From positions 1 to 46,574 of the forward strand of contig JAGXHM010000019.1 of NCBI GenBank assembly GCA_024636155.1: 46,574 nucleotides of DNA, given 5' to 3'. The notes beneath the pieces were generated by a model. It was given only the letters and a program-made list of their open reading frames with translations, was not told the origin of the DNA and ran no database searches. This stretch comes from Deltaproteobacteria bacterium. Its GTDB lineage: Bacteria; Desulfobacterota; Desulfuromonadia; Desulfuromonadales; BM103. The position numbers were made by a program, and so were the translations under genes. How positions within the stretch are numbered: the first letter of the stretch is position 1; each line of letters starts with the position of its first letter. Below, piece after piece: positions 34,264 through 43,248 of this stretch.

Positions 34264-34291
34264 TAACGCCCGTTCGCTTTGCTCACTCAAG
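34264..34291 (-). repeat. Dispersed repeat CTTGAGTGAGC... (copy 2)
   Basis: Reverse-complement partner of 27075-27102 (26 of 28). It is followed by other CGCAAAGA/TCTTTGCGTT words through 34480, the only notable content of the 289-base gap between the response regulator and the oxidoreductase. Confidence 0.75.
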
Positions 34292-34542
34292 ATGCAAAGG
34301 GTAGGGACAAAACGCAAAGAAAGACAAGTGCCTAACGGGGGCAATATTTCATCACTCTATTTTTATAGTTTCATAGCTGACCTTTTTTTGAGGCCGAATC
34401 CGTTTACTTCGACCAAAAATCATTAAGTCAGCTTTTCCTTTGTGTCTCGCTTGAACCCTTTGTGTCTTTGCGTTAAATTTTACTTTGATTTTCTTTATAA
34501 CCAACATTCAATCAAGAACCTTAACTTTTGAGGAGTAAAAAC

Positions 34543-35529
34543 ATGAAAGCAGTATTAATGGAAGAATTCGGTGGTGTAGAAGTTCTCAAGGTCGGCGAAG
34601 TTGACAAACCGGCACCGAAGGCAGGCGAAGTATTGGTCAAAGTTGTCGCCACTTCGATCAACCGCCCCGACCTGGTGCAACGCGCAGGCAAGTATCCGCC
34701 ACCTCCCGGTGACTCGGAAATTCTCGGCCTGGAAGTCTCCGGCACCATAGCCGAACTTGGTGAGGGTGTTGAAGGTTGGGAAATTGGCGACCGAGTCATC
34801 TCTCTGGTTGGAGGTGGCGGATATGCTGAATATGCCGTGGCGTACGCCAGCCACCTGATGCGGATCCCCGAGAGCATGAGCTTCGAAGAAGCCGCCTGCG
34901 TCTGTGAATCTTACATCACTGCCTTCCTGAATGTTTTTATGATCGGTGATTTTCAGGACGGCCAGACTGCGATCCTGCACGGTGGCGGTGGTGGCGTCAA
35001 CACAGCTGCCATTCAACTCTGCAAGGCACTCACACCAAGCAGCAAATTGATCGTCACCGCTCACCCTTCGAAAATGGATCGAGTCAGCGAACTCGGCGCT
35101 GATCTGGTGATCAACTATCTTGAGAATCCTGATTTCACTGAAATCGTCAAGGAGTTCACTGCCAAAAAAGGGGTCGACCTGATTCTCGATCATGTAGGTG
35201 CCAAATACCTTGGCCCGAACATGAAATCACTCGCCTACAAAGGCAAACTGGTGAGCATTGGCGTTATCAGTGGCATCAAGGCCGAACTCAACCTGGCCCT
35301 GATGATGGTTAAGCGCCAGCAGATCATTGGCTCGGTGCTGCGCTCTCGTCCGGTTCCGGAAAAGGCTGAAATCGTCGCCGAATTCACAAAACGCGCGCTG
35401 CCTAAATTCGCGGATCGTACCATTGTACCGATCATTGAAAAGGCTTTCACCATTGATGAAGTTGTTGAGGCCCACCGCATGATGGAAGATGATACGCATT
35501 TCGGTAAGATCGTGTTGAAAGTCGGTTAG
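34543..35529 (+). CDS. NAD(P)H quinone oxidoreductase-like (MDR superfamily)
   Basis: A 329-residue member of the zinc-free quinone oxidoreductase (QOR/PIG3) group: NRPDLVQRAGKYPPP signature, LHGGGGGVNTAAIQLCK nucleotide-binding loop (with extra glycine), and no catalytic zinc cysteines. These reduce quinones or enones with NADPH. The ATG at 34543 is chosen because GAGGAG lies 8 bases upstream. A shikimate-kinase-like gene follows after 7 bases. Confidence 0.85.
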   Translation: MKAVLMEEFGGVEVLKVGEVDKPAPKAGEVLVKVVATSINRPDLVQRAGKYPPPPGDSEILGLEVSGTIAELGEGVEGWEIGDRVISLVGGGGYAEYAVAYASHLMRIPESMSFEEAACVCESYITAFLNVFMIGDFQDGQTAILHGGGGGVNTAAIQLCKALTPSSKLIVTAHPSKMDRVSELGADLVINYLENPDFTEIVKEFTAKKGVDLILDHVGAKYLGPNMKSLAYKGKLVSIGVISGIKAELNLALMMVKRQQIIGSVLRSRPVPEKAEIVAEFTKRALPKFADRTIVPIIEKAFTIDEVVEAHRMMEDDTHFGKIVLKVG

Positions 35530-35536
35530 ACAAGTT

Positions 35537-36061
35537 ATGCGAACCGATTGCGCCCTAAATATCATCCTGATCGGCATGCCGGGGGCCGGCAAAAGCACAG
35601 TCGGCGTCTTGTTGGCCAAGCGCCTCGGTTATCATTTTGTTGACACCGACCTGCTGCTTCAGACCCGGCAGCAATGTCGTTTGCAACAGATCATTGCCCG
35701 TGTGGGATTGGCCGAGTTCAAGGAACTGGAAGCAGACGTTCTCTGCACCCTCAACACAACTCACAGTGTGATTGCCACAGGCGGCTCGGCGGTGTACAGT
35801 GACCGGGCGATGGCCCGCTTGAAAAAGCTGGGGCAACTGGTCTTCATCGACATCCCTCTGGCAGAGTTACTCGAGAGGGTGCACGATATGGACAGTCGAG
35901 GTCTGGTGATCGGCCCCGGTGAAAGCTATGAGCACTTATATGAAGAACGTCAACCGCTCTACAAAAAATATGCCGAGGTAACGATTTCTGGCGGTGGGCT
36001 GAGAGTCGAAGCCATCGCTGCTGCCATTGAGCAATCCGTGTGCGGCCAAACTGACGAATAA
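35537..36061 (+). CDS. Shikimate kinase-like P-loop protein, divergent active site
   Basis: A 174-residue kinase with Walker A GMPGAGKST and DTD as in shikimate kinase, a lid with SRGL and YEERQPLYKKYAEV near the end. However, the shikimate-binding Arg of GEAxFRxxE is Lys here (GLAEFKELE), the GGG loop reads TGGSAV, and the Glu of IExxxG is missing. It is therefore either an unusual shikimate kinase or a relative with another substrate. It follows the oxidoreductase after 7 bases and precedes the PilZ gene by about 22. aroF is in the window but far away, and no other aro gene adjoins. Confidence 0.72.
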   Translation: MRTDCALNIILIGMPGAGKSTVGVLLAKRLGYHFVDTDLLLQTRQQCRLQQIIARVGLAEFKELEADVLCTLNTTHSVIATGGSAVYSDRAMARLKKLGQLVFIDIPLAELLERVHDMDSRGLVIGPGESYEHLYEERQPLYKKYAEVTISGGGLRVEAIAAAIEQSVCGQTDE

Positions 36062-36083
36062 GAGACTTGTTCTAGAGCTTAAT

Positions 36084-36803
36084 ATGTCTTACGGCAAATA
36101 TTTCAATAAAGGCCAGAAGGTTTTCATCAAGCGTATTTTCGTCGATGAGGAGCGACCTGCTTTGGACACCATCACCGGCTACGCCATGCACAGCCAGCCG
36201 ATGCAGCTCGACCTCGCCCTTCCTTACGGCTCGGACGCTGCTGACTCCTACCCCTTTGAACCAGGGATGAAATTCGAAGTTCTGACTGATCACCAGGGAA
36301 TGGGTCTACGTCTGATTGCCTCTTTTGCTGAGCGTATCAGCGGCAAGGATGTCCGCCTGCAATTTGAAGGCAACCTGGAGTTTATTTCGCGACGCATTTA
36401 TCGCCGCGTGGATGTTAATGCCTGGGTAGGTATTGAACGTGCCAAGGGCAACCTGGCTGACATGCGCGCGCTTTGGAATGAAAACCTGAACAAGATCAAG
36501 TCTGGAATCTCTGCTGCAGACCTTACCGAATTCAAAAAGAACTTGATTAATCTTGCCGGTGGCGGCATGCGCCTGCCTTTGCAGGCTCCCGTCGAAATGG
36601 CAGAGCTGATTTTAATCTACCTCTCAATCGGTGACAAGAAAGGCATCATCTGCATTCTTGCCGAAGCGGTATGGGTCGGGTCAGAACAGGACGGGATACA
36701 GCAGATCGGTCTGCGCTTCCTGAATACCCTGGAAGAAGACCAGGATCGCATTGACACTGTGGTCAAATCGCTTCTCGAGCGTCTTGGCAAGACTGGAGAC
36801 TAA
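36084..36803 (+). CDS. PilZ-domain protein
   Basis: A 239-residue protein with an N-terminal YcgR-like beta domain (about 1-100) and a C-terminal PilZ domain. The c-di-GMP arm RRIYRRVDV fits RxxxR, but the second motif is NLAGGGMRL, with Ala in place of the Ser of (D/N)xSxxG. It may bind c-di-GMP weakly, or not at all. Such proteins often control motility or exopolysaccharide. The start at 36084 (MSYGKYFNKGQ) gives a 22-base gap to the kinase gene; a start inside that gene is in frame but unlikely. Confidence 0.78.
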   Translation: MSYGKYFNKGQKVFIKRIFVDEERPALDTITGYAMHSQPMQLDLALPYGSDAADSYPFEPGMKFEVLTDHQGMGLRLIASFAERISGKDVRLQFEGNLEFISRRIYRRVDVNAWVGIERAKGNLADMRALWNENLNKIKSGISAADLTEFKKNLINLAGGGMRLPLQAPVEMAELILIYLSIGDKKGIICILAEAVWVGSEQDGIQQIGLRFLNTLEEDQDRIDTVVKSLLERLGKTGD

Positions 36804-36849
36804 TAAAAGCTAAAGACAAAAAGCTTAGCGCAAAGACAGAAATGGGTAA

Positions 36850-37446
36850 TCAATCCTTTTCTCGAGCCGCCGCACGTAAACGTTCCCAAAGCTGCACCCC
36901 ATCACCAGCAAAAAGATTCGCTTCATCAGCTGGCATCACATGCCAGTCTCCGCGTTGCAGTTCAGCATTCAGTTGTCCAGGGGCCCAACCGGTATAGCCG
37001 ACAAAAGCCCGATACTCCACCACTTCGTCAGCAAAATCTGGCCACTCGTCGAGAACACCCACTCCCGTCACATAGAGGCCGTCAATAACTTCCTCCGCTG
37101 GCTGCGGTGGATTGTTGCGAACCTTTACCAGGGCGAGCAGGGTTTGCGGTTCAACCGGGCCGCCATAAGAGAGCATCCTCCCCGGCTCGACCAGCTTTGA
37201 TCCTTGCGGAAGAATCGCCGCCAAAGACAAACGGCTGATCCGGTTGACCACCAGACCGGCAGAACCCTCAGTATCATGCTGTATCAAGAGGATAACCCGA
37301 TCACGAAAGCGCGGGTCTCCAAGTTGGTCCTTTGCAACCAGAAACATCCCTTTGTCAGGCGAAAAAGCCTGCAGTTCATTGTGGCCAATCACGCTGAGGC
37401 ACAAGGTCAGCAAAAAGATCCATAGATTGCGGTAACTCAACATCAT
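36850..37446 (-). CDS. AlgH/UPF0301-type protein with an N-terminal signal
   Basis: A 198-residue protein. Residues about 30-198 form an AlgH (UPF0301) domain, recognised from GMFLVAKDQLGDPRF, GSAGLVVNR and YGGPVEP. AlgH proteins are normally cytoplasmic and start directly with MFL; this one has an extra N-terminal segment with basic residue and hydrophobic core (SYRNLWIFLLTLCLSVIGHN), resembling a signal peptide. It overlaps mltA by four bases (ATGATG), suggesting a periplasmic job beside that lytic transglycosylase. Function is otherwise unknown. Confidence 0.78.
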   Translation of the reverse strand: MMLSYRNLWIFLLTLCLSVIGHNELQAFSPDKGMFLVAKDQLGDPRFRDRVILLIQHDTEGSAGLVVNRISRLSLAAILPQGSKLVEPGRMLSYGGPVEPQTLLALVKVRNNPPQPAEEVIDGLYVTGVGVLDEWPDFADEVVEYRAFVGYTGWAPGQLNAELQRGDWHVMPADEANLFAGDGVQLWERLRAAAREKD

Positions 37447-38648
37447 TGTGAGATCGGCTCTGATCGAGGCAGGAACACCCAGAATTTAGCTGTCTGCTTC
37501 ATCCGCCCGGCCAGCTCTCCGGCCTGGTCACCCATACCCCAGAAGAAATCACCGCGCACCTTGCCCTTGATGGCACCACCGGTATCCTGAGCCATCATCA
37601 ACCGCTGTAACATCTTATCGCTATTGGGCCAGGTGGTTTCAACAAAGACCGGTGCACCAAGTTCGATATAGCGCCGGTCGACGGCCAGGCTGCGGCCAGG
37701 AGTCAGAGGAACGCCCAGAGCTCCAGGCGGACTCTGCACATCACCATCCAGTTCTCTAAAAAAGACATAACTCGGATTCTGGTTAAGGACATTAGCAAGC
37801 TCGCTCGGATTATTCCTGACCCAGCTCCGGATATTCTGCATCGACATCTGGTCACGAGTCATGGTGCCGCGATCAATAAGATACTTGCCAATTGATCTGT
37901 AGGGATGACCATTCTGATCAGCGTAATTGACCATCACCCGCTTACCGTTATCAAGCAGGATACGACCCGAGCCCTGGATGTGCAGAAAAAACAGTTCAAC
38001 GGGATCGGCAACCCAGAACAGTTCCTGGCCTGCCAACGGTTGAGCGAGACCATCAATAACCCTCCGATCCCAGTAGGGGACCACCCGATTCTCTTTGACA
38101 CGGCCACGCAGTCGGTAATTGCCAAGGTCAGGATAAACATCACTTAAGTCGATCACCAGGAGATCATCCGGCCGTTTATAAAGCGGGTACGGGTAATCTG
38201 ACGAAGCAGTACGACTGCCTTTGAGGTCAGGGACATAATAACCGGTCAGCAGGCCCTCATTTGAACCGTTTGCCTGGCTGACCTGATGTGGCACAAAGTT
38301 ACGTTCGAAGAAAGCACGAACCTCTGCCTCGGAGGCATGCTCCATGGCAATCGCCTCCTGACAAGACGTCTGCCATTGCGGTCGCCAGCGCAGTGCTGAA
38401 CAGCTTTTCAGAAAGGCACCCAGAGCCAGGCTCGGATTGTCTTGTTGCCAGCCGGAGACCTCTTGCCAGGAGACAGCTTTCAGAGTCGGAGCCTCATCCC
38501 CGGTAATCGGCTCCACAACAACAGGCTCCACAACAACAGGCTCCACAACAACAGGCTCTTCAACGACAGGTTCCACAACAACTGGTGGCTTGGCACAGGC
38601 TGCCAACAGCAACAAACTGACGATCATCAGCCAATATAATTTCTTCAT
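37443..38648 (-). CDS. mltA: Membrane-bound lytic murein transglycosylase A (lipoprotein)
   Basis: A 401-residue protein with lipobox LLAAC (Cys18), a VEPVV-rich linker encoded by 15-base tandem repeats, an MltA beta-barrel and a 3D domain with DTGGAIKGKVRGDFFWG holding the catalytic Asp. It cleaves peptidoglycan with formation of 1,6-anhydro muropeptides at the outer membrane. The linker probably lets the enzyme reach the wall. It is followed by the AlgH-like gene with ATGA-type overlap, and both lie downstream of priA after 100 bases. Confidence 0.92.
   Translation of the reverse strand: MKKLYWLMIVSLLLLAACAKPPVVVEPVVEEPVVVEPVVVEPVVVEPITGDEAPTLKAVSWQEVSGWQQDNPSLALGAFLKSCSALRWRPQWQTSCQEAIAMEHASEAEVRAFFERNFVPHQVSQANGSNEGLLTGYYVPDLKGSRTASSDYPYPLYKRPDDLLVIDLSDVYPDLGNYRLRGRVKENRVVPYWDRRVIDGLAQPLAGQELFWVADPVELFFLHIQGSGRILLDNGKRVMVNYADQNGHPYRSIGKYLIDRGTMTRDQMSMQNIRSWVRNNPSELANVLNQNPSYVFFRELDGDVQSPPGALGVPLTPGRSLAVDRRYIELGAPVFVETTWPNSDKMLQRLMMAQDTGGAIKGKVRGDFFWGMGDQAGELAGRMKQTAKFWVFLPRSEPISQ
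38509..38583. repeat. mltA: Five tandem 15-base units in mltA
   Basis: GGCTCCACAACAACA is repeated exactly three times, followed by two altered copies. The reverse complement encodes V-V-E-P-V pentapeptides. Replication slippage should readily change the copy number, changing linker length without a frame shift. Confidence 0.9.
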
Positions 38649-38749
38649 AAGCCCTTATTCTCTGGACAGGTTTGTTAATCTTACAATTCTCAGCTTACAG
38701 CCTTACTGGTCGCTCGTCACTGATAACTGACAACTGATAACTTTCTTTT

Positions 38750-40957
38750 TTAAAACATATCGACCGGGTCGACATCAACCGTGAGCACGACACCGGCAGG
38801 TAGCTTCGCGCGAAATCGACTCAATTGCTCGATCTTGCGCCTCAGCGGATCGCGCTGTTTTGCCTTCAACAGGATCTGCACCCGATGCTTGTTGCGCAGC
38901 CGCGGTAGCAGACATGGCGCCGGACCAAGGATTTCAACATCCACGGCTCCAGGTTCCAGGTTGGCACAGATTTGCTCTGCCGCATTGTTAACTTTGCGTT
39001 CGTCGTTACCACTCAAAACCAGGTGGACCAAATAACCGAACGGTGGATATGCCAAGGCCTGTCGCTGGGACAACTCAAGCTCAGCGAACCCCTGGTAGTC
39101 GTGACGAGCGACATAATCGAGCGCATAGTTATCAGCCGCATAAGTCTGGATCATGACCCGGCCGGGTCGATCGCCACGCCCTGCCCGACCGGCAACCTGA
39201 CTAAGCAAAGAGAATACCCGCTCGGCGCTGCGAAAGTCTGGCAGATTGAGAGCCGTATCGGCATTCAGCACCCCGACCAAAGTGACTGCAGGAAAATCGT
39301 GCCCCTTGGCAATCATCTGGGTGCCGATCAGAACATCGATTGCACCGCTCATCATCTGCTCTATCAAACGATGATGGGCTCCCTTGCGACTGGTGGTGTC
39401 TCGATCCATACGCTCGACCCGGGCATCGGGGAAAGTTTGTCGAATTTCCTCCTCAAGACGTTCAGTCCCCATACCTTCCGGAAGCAACCGAACCCCACTG
39501 CAACGCTCGCAGTTATTTGGTGGGCTCTGGTGGAAATCGCAGTAATGACAACGCAAAGAACGCTGCACCTGGGAATAAGTCAGGGTGATGTCACAGTTCG
39601 GGCAGCGTATTGATGCACCACAATCATGACAGAGCAAAAACGGTGCATAGCCCCTGCGGTTAAGCAGCAGCAGAGTCTGTTCTCCAGCCTTCAGAGCTTC
39701 AGAGAGGGCGGTCTGCAACGGTTCACTCAACAGACTCTCGCCCTCGTGTTGAGCCAGATCTACCAGATGCACCTGGGGCATGGTTCGCTCGGAGGTCCGC
39801 TCTGGCAGTTGCAGGTAAGTCAAGTGCCCTTCCAGGGCTCGCTGGTAAGTCGTCAGGACAGGAGTGGCACTGCCCAGTACCACTACAGCCTCGTCCATCT
39901 GACCACGCATCAGAGCCAGGTCACGGGCATTGTAACGAAACCCCTCCGACTGCTTATAACTGCCGTCATGCTCTTCATCGACAACAATCAGACCGAGATC
40001 GGGAAGCGGGGCAAAAACAGCGGAACGGGCTCCGATCACGACATCAACATCACCGCGCGCCACCTGGCGCCAGGCGTCGTAGCGTTCGCCGTCGGACAAA
40101 CCGGAATGCAGCACGGCGAGGCGCACCTCATGGTTCTGAAACCAGCTACGGAAACGGGTGACAAGTTGCGGTGTCAGCGCAATTTCCGGCACCAGCATCA
40201 GGGCCTGTCGGCCTTGCTCCAGAACTCTGGCAATCGCTCGCAGATAGACTTCGGTTTTGCCACTGCCTGTCACCCCATGCAACAGGAAAGGTCGGAAAGA
40301 TGCTGACTCCAAAGCTCCTTCAATCTGGGTTACGGCCTGTTGCTGGGCAGGGTTGAGATCAACAGGATGATGGACAGCCACAGCCATTTCGGCAAAAGGG
40401 TCCCGGCATCGCTCGATCTCTTCAACGTGCAAAAGGCCCAACTCCAGCAACCGTTGCAAAACCGTGTGAGGTGTCGCAAACTGCTGACGCAACTGACTCA
40501 GGCTGACTTGATTGGCGGCTCGGATGAAATCAAGGACCTCACGTTGTCGCGCGCCTTGAGGTTGTTCTTCACAGGTCGTTGGTCGATAGAGTTTGTCACG
40601 CAAAACCACCGGCTTACTGTCGAGAGCCGAAAGTCCCGCCGGTAGCGCTGTCCTGACGGCCTCCCCTGGAGGGTAAACGTAATAACGTGCCGCTCGCAGG
40701 TAAAAGTCGGCATGCCGGGCGTGAAACAGGGGGTGAGGATCGATGACTTCGAGGATATCCTTCAACTTGGCGTCGCCTGGCTCTATCCAGCCCATGACGT
40801 AACCGACCACCTGACGACGGCCGAGCGGGACCCGGACACGGCTACCGATATGGACTACGCCCGCTAGCGCCGCCGGGATTGCGTAACTGAGAACTTTGTC
40901 GAGCGGTGCGACAACAGCAATCTCTGCTGCCTGGGCATGTTGAATTGTAGAGGTCAC
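38750..40957 (-). CDS. priA: Primosomal replication helicase PriA
   Basis: A 735-residue helicase: N-terminal DNA-binding domain (about 1-200), Walker A GVTGSGKTEVYLR, DEEH box VVDEEHDGSYKQ and a zinc region with CHDCG, CPNC, CHYC and CERC. It restarts stalled replication forks. The start is an ATG with GTGACCTCTACAATTC following; the frame is intact. It lies alone between the flavodiiron gene and mltA on the same strand, probably a separate unit. Confidence 0.97.
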   Translation of the reverse strand: MTSTIQHAQAAEIAVVAPLDKVLSYAIPAALAGVVHIGSRVRVPLGRRQVVGYVMGWIEPGDAKLKDILEVIDPHPLFHARHADFYLRAARYYVYPPGEAVRTALPAGLSALDSKPVVLRDKLYRPTTCEEQPQGARQREVLDFIRAANQVSLSQLRQQFATPHTVLQRLLELGLLHVEEIERCRDPFAEMAVAVHHPVDLNPAQQQAVTQIEGALESASFRPFLLHGVTGSGKTEVYLRAIARVLEQGRQALMLVPEIALTPQLVTRFRSWFQNHEVRLAVLHSGLSDGERYDAWRQVARGDVDVVIGARSAVFAPLPDLGLIVVDEEHDGSYKQSEGFRYNARDLALMRGQMDEAVVVLGSATPVLTTYQRALEGHLTYLQLPERTSERTMPQVHLVDLAQHEGESLLSEPLQTALSEALKAGEQTLLLLNRRGYAPFLLCHDCGASIRCPNCDITLTYSQVQRSLRCHYCDFHQSPPNNCERCSGVRLLPEGMGTERLEEEIRQTFPDARVERMDRDTTSRKGAHHRLIEQMMSGAIDVLIGTQMIAKGHDFPAVTLVGVLNADTALNLPDFRSAERVFSLLSQVAGRAGRGDRPGRVMIQTYAADNYALDYVARHDYQGFAELELSQRQALAYPPFGYLVHLVLSGNDERKVNNAAEQICANLEPGAVDVEILGPAPCLLPRLRNKHRVQILLKAKQRDPLRRKIEQLSRFRAKLPAGVVLTVDVDPVDMF

Positions 40958-41052
40958 AAAAGGCCTAAATCGTTAAGCGGACAGGGCCTTGTGACCCTGC
41001 CCGCAGCAAACAACGTATTACCAATCTAACTGTTTTTTACTTACAGCTTTCC

Positions 41053-42255
41053 TTACCCGGCATCAGACCCGACAACATGGGTCGCGAGTTGTCCAGCAAA
41101 TTCCCGACACTCTTGAAGATTCTCTTCGGTCGGTGAAAATCGCACCGTCAGGGCGGGGACCGGTAGCTTGAAGCGCAGCCCCTTCAGCCGCTCTTCGACC
41201 AATTTAACCGCTTCACCGCTCCAGCCAAAAGAACCGAATGCTGCAGCAATCTTCGCCTTGGGTGTCACCAGGGAGAAGAGGGAAAGAGCATGCCAGGCCT
41301 GTGGCGGAGCATCGCGATTAATCGTAGAGACACCAATCAAGACCAGATCGGCCAGTTCTAGTTCGTCGCGCAGGTCGCCGTCGCGCATTTCGCAGAGACG
41401 CAACTCGACAACGTTGAAGTTCTTCCCTTCAAGTTCCTCACGCATAGCCTTCGCCATGCTGTGCGTGTTGCCGTGCGCGGAGAGGGTCAACATCAAAGCC
41501 CGCGGGTTTGCCTGCTCCGGCGGAAGAGAGGACCAACGTCGATAGGAGTCGACCACGGCTCTGGGGTCGACACGACGGATCGGCCCGTGGGAAGGGCAGA
41601 TCAGCTTGAGCTCTAAATCATCCACTTTGGCCACGGCGGCGCGTATCTTGTCTTTAAAGGGCCGCATGATACAGTCGAAATAAAAATGGAAATCGCGAGA
41701 AAAATCCGGGATTTCATCATCGAAGAGCTTACTGGCACAGTAGTGGGCGCCAAAGCCATCACAAGAGAAGAGCACGGCATCCTCGACCAGATAGGTAAAC
41801 ATGGTGTCCGGCCAGTGCAGGTAGGGCACCAGGAAAAAGCGCAGGGTTCGACCACCCAGGTCAATCTCGTCACCGTCACTGACTACGTGAGCATTGAATG
41901 GTTTATTCAGCAATTGACTCAAAAAATTCTGCGCCGGCCGGGAGCAGTAGACTGGCAGATCAGGGCGTTTTTCAAGCAGACGCGCCAAGGCACCGGAGTG
42001 ATCAGGCTCGGTGTGGTTGATAACGACCAGATCAATCTGATCCAGACCGACAGCCTCTTCAACCTTGGCGAAGAATTCATCGGTAAAGGGGGTTTTGACC
42101 GTATCAATTAAAGCGGTTTTTTGCTCACCACAAACCACGTAAGAGTTATAAGTCGTGCCATTATGTGTCGGGAAAAGTTCATCGAAAATTTCCAGATCGG
42201 GATGCCTGACACCGACCCAAAAAACATTGTTAGTGACCTCCTGGTATTGCTCCAT
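41053..42255 (-). CDS. fprA: Flavodiiron protein (NO/O2 reductase)
   Basis: A 400-residue class A flavodiiron protein. The metallo-beta-lactamase-like domain contains HTEPDHSGAL (diiron ligands H-x-E-x-D-H), and the C-terminal flavodoxin domain has SAHGNTHSMAKAM for FMN. It reduces O2 to water or NO to N2O in the cytoplasm, receiving electrons from rubredoxin (none in the window). The ATG at 42255 has AGGCGAG upstream; an earlier ATG is unlikely. It is divergent from a Tat-signal phosphoesterase. Its presence fits an anaerobe that meets oxygen. Confidence 0.95.
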   Translation of the reverse strand: MEQYQEVTNNVFWVGVRHPDLEIFDELFPTHNGTTYNSYVVCGEQKTALIDTVKTPFTDEFFAKVEEAVGLDQIDLVVINHTEPDHSGALARLLEKRPDLPVYCSRPAQNFLSQLLNKPFNAHVVSDGDEIDLGGRTLRFFLVPYLHWPDTMFTYLVEDAVLFSCDGFGAHYCASKLFDDEIPDFSRDFHFYFDCIMRPFKDKIRAAVAKVDDLELKLICPSHGPIRRVDPRAVVDSYRRWSSLPPEQANPRALMLTLSAHGNTHSMAKAMREELEGKNFNVVELRLCEMRDGDLRDELELADLVLIGVSTINRDAPPQAWHALSLFSLVTPKAKIAAAFGSFGWSGEAVKLVEERLKGLRFKLPVPALTVRFSPTEENLQECREFAGQLATHVVGSDAG

Positions 42256-42377
42256 AAGTATCTCGCCTTTCCTTTTAGGTATTGTTCCCGTTATACTCGC
42301 CATATGATGCAAGCATTAAAGATAATACAACCGGGTCATTCTGGCAACCGTTTCGCAACAACTTTTGGCAGGTTCCC

Positions 42378-43214
42378 ATGACCTTTTCCACGCGCCGACG
42401 AAAGGGGATGAGCCGCCGACAGTTTTTATCCCTTGGCATGACTGGAATAGCCGGCACCATCGCGGCTGATACCGTGTGGTATGAACCACAGGCCCTGCAA
42501 GTTGAAAGGCTCACTCTGCCCACAAGTTCACCCGGTGGACAGGTGCGTTTGCTACAGATCAGCGATCTTCACTTAAGCAATTTTAACAGCTATTTTGCCA
42601 AGGTTGCCAGGCAGGTTGCCGACTTACAGCCGGACTTGATTGTTTTGACCGGCGACTATCTTGAGGAGGAGCGTAATATCCGCGGCGTACTGAGCTTTTT
42701 AAAAGAGTTGAAGGCGCCTCATGGTATCTACGCTGTACAGGGCAACTGGGAGTACTGGTCGCGACTGGAGGGAGAGAACTTGCGCCGACATTTTGCCGGT
42801 GCCGGGGTGAAACTTCTGCTCAATGAGCGGACGGACCTTGAGATCAATGGACGTGCCCTCTCTATCTTCGGTCTTGACTATCCATCATCAATCGACCATT
42901 TACACCAGCTGCAAAAGGAAGTTGATCCGCAGCGTTTCAACCTGCTTTTATCACATGTCCCGGCGTTTGCCCATGAACAACTCAACAAACATATCAACCT
43001 GATTCTGAGTGGACATACTCATGGCGGCCAGCTCCGCCTGCCGTTCCTCCCTCCTCTCTACCTGCCACGCTATTCCGGCCGCTTCGTGGCTGGATTCTAC
43101 CACGTCAGCCAACACCGGATTCCGCTCTATGTCAGTCGTGGTGTCGGCACCAGCGTCTTACCCTTAAGGTTTTTCTGTCGCCCTGAGATCGGTCTTTTTG
43201 AACTAGGTCGCTAG
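42378..43214 (+). CDS. Tat-exported metallophosphoesterase
   Basis: A 278-residue calcineurin-like phosphoesterase (YaeI-like) with the motifs SDLHLSN, TGDYLEE, GNWEYW, SHVPAF and SGHTHGGQ, which hold two metals. The N-terminus has SRRQFLSLGMTGIAG, a twin-arginine signal, so it should be exported folded, probably as a membrane-anchored enzyme. Targets could be lipid-linked pyrophosphates (e.g. UDP-diacylglucosamine-like), but this is unproven. Start 42378 has AGG nearby; 42408 is an alternative. Confidence 0.85.
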   Translation: MTFSTRRRKGMSRRQFLSLGMTGIAGTIAADTVWYEPQALQVERLTLPTSSPGGQVRLLQISDLHLSNFNSYFAKVARQVADLQPDLIVLTGDYLEEERNIRGVLSFLKELKAPHGIYAVQGNWEYWSRLEGENLRRHFAGAGVKLLLNERTDLEINGRALSIFGLDYPSSIDHLHQLQKEVDPQRFNLLLSHVPAFAHEQLNKHINLILSGHTHGGQLRLPFLPPLYLPRYSGRFVAGFYHVSQHRIPLYVSRGVGTSVLPLRFFCRPEIGLFELGR

Positions 43215-43248
43215 TTTCCGGATGGGCACGAGTTCACAGAGTGGCAAC

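Noticed and set aside
38437-38730. Rightward frame with repeated Gly-Ser-Thr
   Set aside because: It is a shadow of the tandem repeat in mltA on the opposite strand.
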